This document shows, piece by piece, positions 1 to 6,307 of a stretch of 36,996 nucleotides of DNA; positions within the stretch are counted from its first letter, which is position 1; each line of letters begins with the position of its first letter. The stretch covers positions 1-36,996 of the forward strand of contig CALWLN010000098.1 in the NCBI GenBank assembly GCA_944381535.1. Reading direction: 5' to 3'. The translations under genes were made by a program, and so were the position numbers. Under the pieces are notes generated by a model that saw only the letters and a list, made by a program, of their open reading frames with translations, had not been told where the DNA came from and ran no database searches. This DNA is from an uncultured Lachnospiraceae bacterium (GTDB taxonomy: Bacteria > Bacillota > Clostridia > Lachnospirales > Lachnospiraceae).

Positions 1-1288
1 TTAAGACCTTGTGGAGTAAATCTGCCAGGGGCTCCATGGCGTTCATGGCCTCCTCAAAGGTGTTGGTCTGAGCCCCCACCTCCACCAGCATGCTCTTGGG
101 TCTGTAATGGAGATTGTAGCGGTAGCCTTTTAAGTAGTTGGACCTGGTAAAACCCGGATAATATTCCTCTCCCGCCAGCTTTGTCTGCAGGGAAAAGGCA
201 AGATTATCCTGTATGTAGGGATTTTCAAGGTAGGCCAGGTCGCCGTTTGAGGTGGTGCGGCTTAACCCGTTGAAAAACATGATCTGCGCAGTCTGTTTTC
301 CGTTTACCTCCGTTACCAGATGACCGTCGCTTCCGATACCGTCCCGGTGCACGTCAATGACCACCTCGATGGAAGGATTTTCCGCTAGGATCTTCTCCAC
401 CGCCGGACCTGCATAGGAATATGCGTTGTCATGGTCTATCACATCATACGCTCCGGTATCGTGGATGACGTTAAAGCCGTACTGCTCTGTGAGAAGCTTT
501 GCAAGATATGACCCCACCGCCACAATGGACATGGAAGGGTCTCCGTTGGAATCGGCGTACTGCTCCTGGGAATGGGTGTGATGGATGAGAATCTGTGGCT
601 GGTCGGCCGGCGTGGTCAGGCGCATATCCCTGGCCAGCAATTCCTGGGCATTTAGCTGGCTTCCGTCGATGGTGGTGGTCCGGTCCACCGTATAAAAATT
701 CTGAACCAGATAGTCGAAATCATTGAGCTTTTCTCTGGAAATCTGTACCACCGGCTCCAGGGCTGCGCCAATGACTCCTGTTTCCGCTGTGCCCTGGTTT
801 ACGGCGGTGTCCGCAGCTGCCGGCGCTTCCTGGGCAGCGTCGTCGTTCACGGCAATTCCGTCCGCTCCTCCCACAGTGCCTTCCCCGTCCGCCACCAGTT
901 CGCCGTCCTTATACTGTTCGTCCATTCCCTCTCGGGCCATGAGCATTTCATAGCTCAAGGCGCTCTCCACCTGGGTGTCGTAGTCCGACTGGTCCCAGGC
1001 GTAGGACTGGATGGGCAGAAGTGTCGCCACCTTCTCTAAGAACAGTTCCAGCAGTGTACCCTGGCTGTCTTCTTCCTGCTCCTCTATGGTGACGGTCACT
1101 GCCGGAAGATGGGCTTCAAGCGCAGCCACATAGAGATTATTCTGGACCTGTCTCATAAGCTCCTTTAAAACCGGCGCGTCGCCTGCTTCCTTCAGATTCT
1201 GCCAGCAGACCACCACCAGCAGCACCCCCAGGCCCAGCAACGCGGCTTTTCTATAATTTTTATGATTGTTTGCTTTTCTTCGCTTCAA
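1..1288 (-). CDS. spoIIP: Stage II sporulation protein P (SpoIIP), C-terminus beyond window
   Basis: Peptidoglycan amidase/endopeptidase of the DMP complex, which degrades septal wall during engulfment in the mother cell. An open frame of 429 codons runs off the left edge. After a basic N-terminus there is one membrane segment (about residues 18-34), an Ala/Gly/Asp-rich linker (about 120-150), then the amidase domain with ILIHHTHSQ near 237, HDTGAYD, and VIDVHRDGIGSD near 308. The last visible residues include PKSMLVEVGAQTNT, typical of the SpoIIP C-terminal part. I chose the TTG at 1286-1288 because a GAGGGG ribosome binding site (1294-1299) sits 5 nt upstream; no ATG in this frame fits. It lies directly downstream of gpr, as in Bacillus, and a sigma-E-like promoter precedes it. 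Confidence 0.93.
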   Translation of the reverse strand, partial: MKRRKANNHKNYRKAALLGLGVLLVVVCWQNLKEAGDAPVLKELMRQVQNNLYVAALEAHLPAVTVTIEEQEEDSQGTLLELFLEKVATLLPIQSYAWDQSDYDTQVESALSYEMLMAREGMDEQYKDGELVADGEGTVGGADGIAVNDDAAQEAPAAADTAVNQGTAETGVIGAALEPVVQISREKLNDFDYLVQNFYTVDRTTTIDGSQLNAQELLARDMRLTTPADQPQILIHHTHSQEQYADSNGDPSMSIVAVGSYLAKLLTEQYGFNVIHDTGAYDVIDHDNAYSYAGPAVEKILAENPSIEVVIDVHRDGIGSDGHLVTEVNGKQTAQIMFFNGLSRTTSNGDLAYLENPYIQDNLAFSLQTKLAGEEYYPGFTRSNYLKGYRYNLHYRPKSMLVEVGAQTNTFEEAMNAMEPLADLLHKVL

Positions 1289-1333
1289 CTTTTCCCCTCG
1301 GTTCTGCCCATACTTTTTGCCCGTAAATACTAT

Positions 1334-1363
1334 AGTATATGCCTGTCCGGAGGAAATTATGAC
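1334..1363 (-). promoter_or_regulatory. Candidate sigma-E promoter of spoIIP
   Basis: On the minus strand GTCATAAT (1356-1363) and CATATACT (1334-1341) are 14 bp apart. This resembles the sigma-E pattern (ATA-containing -35, CATA-containing -10, 13-15 bp spacing). It lies about 46 bp upstream of the spoIIP start, in the gpr-spoIIP gap. SpoIIP belongs to the sigma-E regulon in Bacillus, which supports the reading. Confidence 0.6.
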
Positions 1364-1417
1364 CCGCCCGGTTCCATCCCCTGCTTTCTGAATCCGGGAT
1401 TTCGGGTCCGGTTGTTA

Positions 1418-2380
1418 TCAGACAGCCGCCGCGCCAAGGGCAATATTCAACCCTTCCGATACCGTAAAACTCAGCCGTTTGATGGACTCATCGATATCCT
1501 TTGGCGTCACAAACATGGTGTTCAGACTGGGCGACAGCAACTCCCGTATCAAATCCTGTTTTTCCGACTCATTGAGAGAATGCAGGGAACTCCCCAGATT
1601 TTTCAGAGGAACGGACTGGGACATGGCCTGTATCAGATTGCTCATGGTGTCGCTGACAATGGTGGCCGCGTCCACCACCGTGGGAATCCCGATGGCAATC
1701 ACCGGAATCCCAAGGCTCTCCGCATTCAGACCATGACGATGATTGCCCACGCCGGAGCCGGGATTAATTCCCGTGTCCGTAATCTGAATGGTCCTGCCCA
1801 GACGCTTGGTACTCCTTGCCGCCAGCGCGTCGATGGCAATGATACAGTCCGGGTTTGTCTCCTTTATTACGCCCTTTAAAATCTCCATACTCTCCATCCC
1901 GGTCTGGGCCATCACCCCTGGGACGATCCCGCTGATCTGATTTGTTTCCTCTTCCCCGAAGGCATATTTCCCAAATTCCCGGATGATATGGCGGGTTATC
2001 ATCATATTGTCCACCACCCTTGGTCCCAGGGCGTCCGGCGTCACCTCCCGGTTGCCAAGTCCCGCCACCAGCACTGCCACAGGAGCTTCCTTTTGGGGCA
2101 GGAGCCGCTCCAGTACCCTGGCCAGCTGCACGGAAATCTCCCGGTGATAGTCCTCGTCCTGCTCGCTCATATTGGGAGCCTCCAGCGTAATGTAGCTTCC
2201 CTTGGGCTTTCCCATGATTTTTGCGCCGTTTTCCGTCTCGATGAACACATTGGTAATCTTGATCTCGCTTTCGGGAATCCGCTCTTCTTCCACCCGGACG
2301 CCTTTAATCTCTACGTTATCCTCCTGGAATTTTTCCCTGGTTTCCAACGCCAAATCGGTTCTTACCTGAAATTGACCCAT
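1418..2380 (-). CDS. gpr: GPR endopeptidase, germination protease
   Basis: Aspartic-type protease made in the forespore that degrades small acid-soluble spore proteins at germination. The 320-residue protein carries the family signatures VRTDLALE (residues 6-13, the usual self-processing site region), VTPDALGP (113-120) and AIDALAARS (182-190), with D116 and D184 at the positions of the family's catalytic aspartates. GGAGGAGAAGGC directly precedes the ATG. The propeptide before the VRTDLA motif is only five residues, against about 15 in Bacillus megaterium. It is divergent from rpsT and followed by spoIIP, the conserved Firmicute order. I could not identify a clear sigma-G/F promoter upstream. 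Confidence 0.96.
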   Translation of the reverse strand: MGQFQVRTDLALETREKFQEDNVEIKGVRVEEERIPESEIKITNVFIETENGAKIMGKPKGSYITLEAPNMSEQDEDYHREISVQLARVLERLLPQKEAPVAVLVAGLGNREVTPDALGPRVVDNMMITRHIIREFGKYAFGEEETNQISGIVPGVMAQTGMESMEILKGVIKETNPDCIIAIDALAARSTKRLGRTIQITDTGINPGSGVGNHRHGLNAESLGIPVIAIGIPTVVDAATIVSDTMSNLIQAMSQSVPLKNLGSSLHSLNESEKQDLIRELLSPSLNTMFVTPKDIDESIKRLSFTVSEGLNIALGAAAV

Positions 2381-2475
2381 GCCTTCTCCTCCACTGTACG
2401 TTATCCATGTAACAGTTCAGACACCGAACGGTTACTTATCCTTGCTATTTTTAGCAAAAAAAAGTAAAATATGTA

Positions 2476-2504
2476 TTGACAGAAACATTTTTCTAGCCTA
2501 AAAT
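2476..2504 (+). promoter_or_regulatory. rpsT promoter
   Basis: TTGACA (2476-2481) and TAAAAT (2499-2504) are exactly 17 bp apart, a near-perfect housekeeping promoter. Transcription would start near 2511, leaving a leader of about 83 nt before the rpsT TTG codon. Confidence 0.85.
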
Positions 2505-2593
2505 AAATGAGTATGTTTACATTAGAACGTCCGTGTCCGGCTTTAATGAAACAATCGAATACGAAAAACCATTTTGGAATGGAGGTGTAGGGA

Positions 2594-2857
2594 TTGGCTA
2601 ACATTAAATCAGCTAAAAAAAGAATTCTGGTGGCAGAGACCAGAACTGCTCGCAACAAAGCAATCAAATCCAAAGTTAAGACAGCGATCAAGAAGGTAGA
2701 CGCAGCTGTTGCCGCTCAGGATAAGGAAGCTGCTAAGGCTGCACTGCTTGCCGCTACTTCTGAGCTTGACAAGGCTACTACCAAGGGTGTGTATCATAAG
2801 AATACCGCTTCCCGGAAGATTTCCCGTCTGTCTAAAGCTGTAAACGGAATTGCGTAA
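2594..2857 (+). CDS. rpsT: 30S ribosomal protein S20
   Basis: Primary 16S rRNA-binding protein of the small subunit. The 87-residue sequence has the expected lysine/alanine-rich helical pattern and begins MANIKSAKKRILVAE, which is characteristic. The start codon is TTG (2594-2596) behind GGAGGTG (2581-2587). E. coli rpsT also uses UUG, where the weak start takes part in autogenous control; whether that holds here is inference. It is a single-gene unit with its own promoter and terminator, and one of only two plus-strand genes in the window. Confidence 0.97.
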   Translation: MANIKSAKKRILVAETRTARNKAIKSKVKTAIKKVDAAVAAQDKEAAKAALLAATSELDKATTKGVYHKNTASRKISRLSKAVNGIA

Positions 2858-2871
2858 TAGATGAACAGGAC

Positions 2872-2910
2872 AAGAACCCCCGATACCGTCAGTCGAGGGT
2901 TCTTTTTGTT
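2872..2910 (+). terminator. rpsT intrinsic terminator
   Basis: AAGAACCC (2872-2879) pairs with GGGTTCTT (2897-2904), followed by a T-rich tract (TTTTTGTTTG). It lies 15 nt after the rpsT stop and just before the convergent ogt stop. The opposite strand has no good U tract, so it mainly serves rpsT. Confidence 0.88.
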
Positions 2911-2912
2911 TG

Positions 2913-3431
2913 TTAAAAAGTCCTCTCCAGGGAAAGGAGCGCCGCTTTTTTCTCGATTCCTCCCGCATAGCCGGTGAGGCTGCCCTTTGCACCCACCACC
3001 CGGTGACAGGGGACGATAATGGAGATGGGATTGTGGCCCACAGCACCGCCCACGGCCTGGGCGGACATATGGGAACGTCCCATTTTTGCTGCCATGCGGT
3101 CCGCAATCTCCCCGTAGGTCATGGTCTTTCCATAGGGAATGGACAAGAGAATCTCCCAGACATCCTTCTGAAAGGGTGTTCCCTCCAAAAGCAAAGGCGG
3201 CAGAAAGTCAGGTTCCTTTCCCTGAAAATAGATATCGAGCCATCTCTTTGTTGCACGGAAAACAGGCGGCTTCTTCTCCTCTTCCAACGCAGACACATCT
3301 TGCGCCTCACTTAACTTCTTCTGCCCGCCAAAATATTTCTGCCCGTCAAACCACAGCCCGGTAAGCGCCTCGGCTTTGCCCGCCATTGTAATGCCGCCCA
3401 GAGGGGAAGCGCATTTGTCAACGTATATCAT
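2913..3431 (-). CDS. ogt: Methylated-DNA--[protein]-cysteine S-methyltransferase
   Basis: Suicide DNA repair enzyme that transfers the alkyl group from O6-alkylguanine (or O4-alkylthymine) to its own cysteine. The 172-residue protein has an N-terminal domain and a C-terminal helix-turn-helix domain (about 88-135). The active-site motif IIVPCHRVVG has the acceptor at C142, followed by the family-typical GSLTGYAGG. An AGGAGG site (3442-3447) precedes the ATG. The symbol follows the Ogt type: there is no fused AdaA-like domain. It ends convergent to rpsT and is 17 bp downstream of the toxin gene, so it may be co-transcribed with the toxin-antitoxin pair. Confidence 0.94.
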   Translation of the reverse strand: MIYVDKCASPLGGITMAGKAEALTGLWFDGQKYFGGQKKLSEAQDVSALEEEKKPPVFRATKRWLDIYFQGKEPDFLPPLLLEGTPFQKDVWEILLSIPYGKTMTYGEIADRMAAKMGRSHMSAQAVGGAVGHNPISIIVPCHRVVGAKGSLTGYAGGIEKKAALLSLERTF

Positions 3432-3448
3432 GCTTTGATTCCTCCTGT

Positions 3449-3760
3449 CTATTCCCCGGCAAACAATTTCGTATACTCCGTCTGCGTATCTGCAATATGA
3501 TAAACAAATATGGTATCTTCTACCAAACGGTAGATAGCCACATGTTTTTTGCAGATTACCATTCGATACCCCTTACGATTCAACCAAGCGTCCGGTGTCT
3601 GTGAGCCGGAATCCGGAAAGCTTTCCAAGCGTTCAATGGAATCCAAAATACTGTCGCTCACCTTGATTGCCGTATCAACATCAAACCGGAGTATATAATA
3701 ATCCTCAATCCTTTTTAAATCTTCCCATGCAGACGGCAAAATCTCAACCTTACATTTCAT
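3449..3760 (-). CDS. RelE/ParE-family toxin
   Basis: A 103-residue basic protein with the RelE/ParE fold pattern: a start of the type VEILPSAWEDLKRIEDYY, two helices, then beta strands with GYRMVICKKHVAIYRL and a C-terminal VYHIADTQTEY. Family members inhibit translation (RelE, mRNA cleavage) or gyrase (ParE); the sequence alone does not say which. It overlaps the 3' end of the antitoxin gene by 11 bp, which implies translational coupling. Being paired with a Phd/YefM antitoxin, it is likely a functional type II module inserted between holA and ogt. Confidence 0.85.
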   Translation of the reverse strand: MKCKVEILPSAWEDLKRIEDYYILRFDVDTAIKVSDSILDSIERLESFPDSGSQTPDAWLNRKGYRMVICKKHVAIYRLVEDTIFVYHIADTQTEYTKLFAGE

Positions 3761-4016
3761 GGGCTCTTTCCCTCAACCTTTTTCTTGCTTCTGAAATACT
3801 GACTGTTTCCGCGCCATCAAGCCTCTCCTGTTCTGCCTGGAGCACTCTTGCGCGAAGCTCCAACATCTGTTCTCTTTTCTCAAAAGCCTCTATGCTCATG
3901 AGAACCAAATCCCCCTCTCCGTTTTTCGTAATGTAAATAGGCTCCCTGGACTCCTTTGCTAAATTGGAAATTCCGGAATAGTCGTTTCTAAGCGCTGCAG
4001 ACGCTTTAATAATCAT
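3750..4016 (-). CDS. Phd/YefM-family antitoxin
   Basis: An 88-residue protein with the Phd/YefM layout: an N-terminal DNA-binding part including GISNLAKESREPIYITKNGE, then LVLMSIEAFEKRE, and a charged helical C-terminal tail expected to wrap the toxin. It is the first gene of the pair and overlaps the toxin gene. Phd/YefM proteins repress their own promoter, usually more strongly in complex with toxin. An AT-rich perfect palindrome over the predicted -10 box upstream is a fitting operator. Confidence 0.87.
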   Translation of the reverse strand: MIIKASAALRNDYSGISNLAKESREPIYITKNGEGDLVLMSIEAFEKREQMLELRARVLQAEQERLDGAETVSISEARKRLRERAHEM

Positions 4017-4047
4017 ACTGGCAACATCCTTTCATATCAATTTTATA

Positions 4048-4081
4048 ATATAATTATATCATTATTTTCATATATAGTAAA
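4048..4081 (-). promoter_or_regulatory. Toxin-antitoxin promoter with overlapping palindromic operator
   Basis: On the minus strand TTTACT (4076-4081) and TATAAT (4053-4058) are 17 bp apart. The -10 box lies inside a perfect 12-bp palindrome, ATATAATTATAT (4048-4059). That is the layout expected for autorepression by a Phd/YefM complex. The operator role is inferred from position and symmetry. Confidence 0.6.
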
Positions 4082-4160
4082 GAAGTACTCTTCCTGTTTT
4101 GTCAACCGTCCTCTGGCTTTCATCTTTGTCGTTACGCAGCTTTCCCACTCTCTTCTTCCT

Positions 4161-5138
4161 CTATCCGCTGTATTTTACGATTAAAAGCTCCACCGCCATC
4201 CGGTCATTCATATTTCCGGTTTTGACGGCCTCCTCGGTCTGAACGCAGTCGGTGACGGCCCCGATAAGCTGTTCCCTGCTGAAGCTTCTGGCCTGGCCCT
4301 GGTTGCGCCTTAAGGCAAACTCCGGGACACCGGCCTTCTGGGCAATGAATTTATTATCATGGCCCCTGCCGCTTAATTCCTTTATCTGCAAAAGTATTTG
4401 AAACTGCCGGGCAATAAGGAACAGGATTCGCATGGGAGGCTCTTTTAAAGCCAGCAGATCGTAATACAGATCCAGCGCCTTTTTTTGATTCTTCTCGGCA
4501 ATGGCGTTAACCATGTCAAAAATTTTATTGGTGGTCTGCTGGACGCAGACAGCTTCCACATCGGAAGCTTCGATCACTTCCTTCTCCATGCAATAGCACA
4601 GAAGCTTTTCCAGTTCCTTGTCGATGTACTCCATGTCGGTGCCCACGGTCTGCAAAAGCTTCTGCATAGTGGTCTGGGTAATGTTCTTATGCTCCCGCTT
4701 CAGCCTGGCCAATATCCACTGAACCAATACCTGTTCGCTTTGCCGGGTGAACTCCACCACCCTCCCGGCTGCCTTGACATTTTTGAACATTTTACCCCGC
4801 TTGTCCACTTCCTCCTCCACGAACAGAAAGACTGCTGTGGGGGAGATGTTTTTTATATATTCAGCCAGTTCCTCGCTGGCGGACTTAAAGACACCGCTGT
4901 TTTCAATGAGGATGAGACGGCGTTCGGCAAAAAAGGGCATAGTCTCAGCCAGATCGATGATTTCGCCCGGACGGATATCCTTGCCCTCAAAGCTGGCCAG
5001 ATTCATGGTGTCCCCGGCAGGCACCAGCGCCTGCTTCAGTTTATCCCGGTATTGTCTTTTCAGGTAGGCCTCCTCGCCGTATAAAAGATATACCGGAGCG
5101 AAGGTGCCTGCCTTGATGTCTGCGTCTATGGTTTTCAT
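4161..5138 (-). CDS. holA: DNA polymerase III subunit delta
   Basis: Clamp-loader subunit that opens the beta sliding clamp. The 325-residue length is typical. The N-terminus (GTFAPVYLLYGEEAYLKRQY) matches the family's first domain, with degenerate AAA+ features, and the C-terminal helical domain contains EPPMRILFLIARQFQ and QKAGVPEFALRRNQGQA. In Firmicutes holA usually lies between comEC and rpsT. Here comEC (6308-8806) is also upstream, but with a hypothetical gene between, and a toxin-antitoxin pair and ogt between holA and rpsT. Confidence 0.93.
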   Translation of the reverse strand: MKTIDADIKAGTFAPVYLLYGEEAYLKRQYRDKLKQALVPAGDTMNLASFEGKDIRPGEIIDLAETMPFFAERRLILIENSGVFKSASEELAEYIKNISPTAVFLFVEEEVDKRGKMFKNVKAAGRVVEFTRQSEQVLVQWILARLKREHKNITQTTMQKLLQTVGTDMEYIDKELEKLLCYCMEKEVIEASDVEAVCVQQTTNKIFDMVNAIAEKNQKKALDLYYDLLALKEPPMRILFLIARQFQILLQIKELSGRGHDNKFIAQKAGVPEFALRRNQGQARSFSREQLIGAVTDCVQTEEAVKTGNMNDRMAVELLIVKYSG

Positions 5139-5190
5139 GTGTTTTTCTCCACTTTATATTCTATCGTTTTACTCTGTCTGTGGCAAAATT

Positions 5191-6246
5191 TCAATGGGAA
5201 AAATAGTTTTCTGATTCCCCTGACAGCCTTAATATGAGCAGACTGCGAAAGGTCAGGTCGCAGGCTCTGGCGTTTTTCTTTCTCCAGCTGTTTTCCAGCG
5301 CCAGCCCCGTATAGGGCGTCCACTTGTTGAAATAATAATGAGACAGCTTTCGATTAAAAATCCCGTCATTTTCCCTCAATATACTCTCCAGCTGACGGAT
5401 TTGCCGTTCAAAGGCCTGCACCCCATTGGCAACACCCAGTCTGGCCAGCAGCTCCATGCGCTGAAACCACATCATCCACTCTTTTGCGTTTAATTCCTCC
5501 AAATCCACATCAAATTCATGCATACAAAAGCTTCCCGGCCCCACCATCTGGCCTTTATGGAGCAGGTTGATGGAAGGTATACTTCCAAACTCGCGCAGCC
5601 TGGTCAGCGCGTCAGTCAATAACCCGCGATTTTCCTCATTTCTCCAGCTATTCGTAAACGCCAGCAATCTCAGATGATAAATGCCGGGCCACGGCACTCC
5701 TGCCCGAAACACCAATTTCCCTTTTCTTTCCTCATAGATTTCTTCCAGCCGGTATACAGTGGTCACAAACCGGAAGGCCTCCAGGGCTTTCTCAATCTGT
5801 TCTCTCAGAAACTCCGTATCGTCTATACCTGCATATGCGTAAACACAGGCTTTTATCATGCGAGAGCCTCCCAGATTCGCCTCATCCAACAGCTTACCCA
5901 CATGCCAAAGACATCCCTGGTCAAAGGTATCCCCCTGCGCTTCTATAGCCGCCAGGGCCCGGCGAATGACAGGATTATCCGGGTCAACCCCCTTTTCCCG
6001 CAGCATACGGATTCCGCTCTCCGGTTCATCCTCACCGTGAAACGCTCCGCCAATCCAGCCGTCCTCTTGCTGCAGGGATAAGATATGACGGACATCGTCA
6101 TCCTGTAGAATCTGATTCTGATAATATTCCTGTTCCTGACTGCTGATTTTTTCTCGCAGTATTTCCTTTTTCGTCCGGTATACAATAGAAGGACAGCCGT
6201 TTTCCAGCAAAAATGAAACGGCATTTGCAAAATCTGTATGCTGCAT
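5191..6246 (-). CDS. Hypothetical protein, possibly alpha/alpha-toroid (prenyltransferase-like) fold
   Basis: A soluble, mostly helical protein of 351 residues that I do not recognise by name. It contains repeats of the form LQQEDGWIGGAFHG and GDTFDQGCLWHVGKLLDE, which resemble helical repeats in squalene cyclase/prenyltransferase-like toroids. That is only a fold guess. No signal peptide or membrane segment is seen. A GTG at 6258 also opens the frame, but its predicted SD would overlap it. GAGGTG sits 9 nt before the ATG at 6246, so I prefer that start. It lies between comEC and holA on the same strand, 52 bp from holA, and could be co-transcribed with it. Confidence 0.7.
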   Translation of the reverse strand: MQHTDFANAVSFLLENGCPSIVYRTKKEILREKISSQEQEYYQNQILQDDDVRHILSLQQEDGWIGGAFHGEDEPESGIRMLREKGVDPDNPVIRRALAAIEAQGDTFDQGCLWHVGKLLDEANLGGSRMIKACVYAYAGIDDTEFLREQIEKALEAFRFVTTVYRLEEIYEERKGKLVFRAGVPWPGIYHLRLLAFTNSWRNEENRGLLTDALTRLREFGSIPSINLLHKGQMVGPGSFCMHEFDVDLEELNAKEWMMWFQRMELLARLGVANGVQAFERQIRQLESILRENDGIFNRKLSHYYFNKWTPYTGLALENSWRKKNARACDLTFRSLLILRLSGESENYFSH

Positions 6247-6307
6247 GTTTCGGTACACCTCTCTCTTTTTTTATTATAGCATACCATCAATTTCTGTGCC
6301 ACAGATA

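Noticed and set aside
2442-2457. TTGCTA/TAGCAA hairpin followed by an A tract
   Set aside because: The runs of T needed for a terminator are on the wrong side in both directions, and it lies just upstream of the rpsT promoter. Left unassigned.
2381-2475. Search for a sigma-G/F promoter of gpr
   Set aside because: No segment matched a convincing -35/-10 pair, so no promoter is annotated for gpr.
4485-5084. 199-codon plus-strand frame
   Set aside because: Antisense to holA, which is unambiguous.
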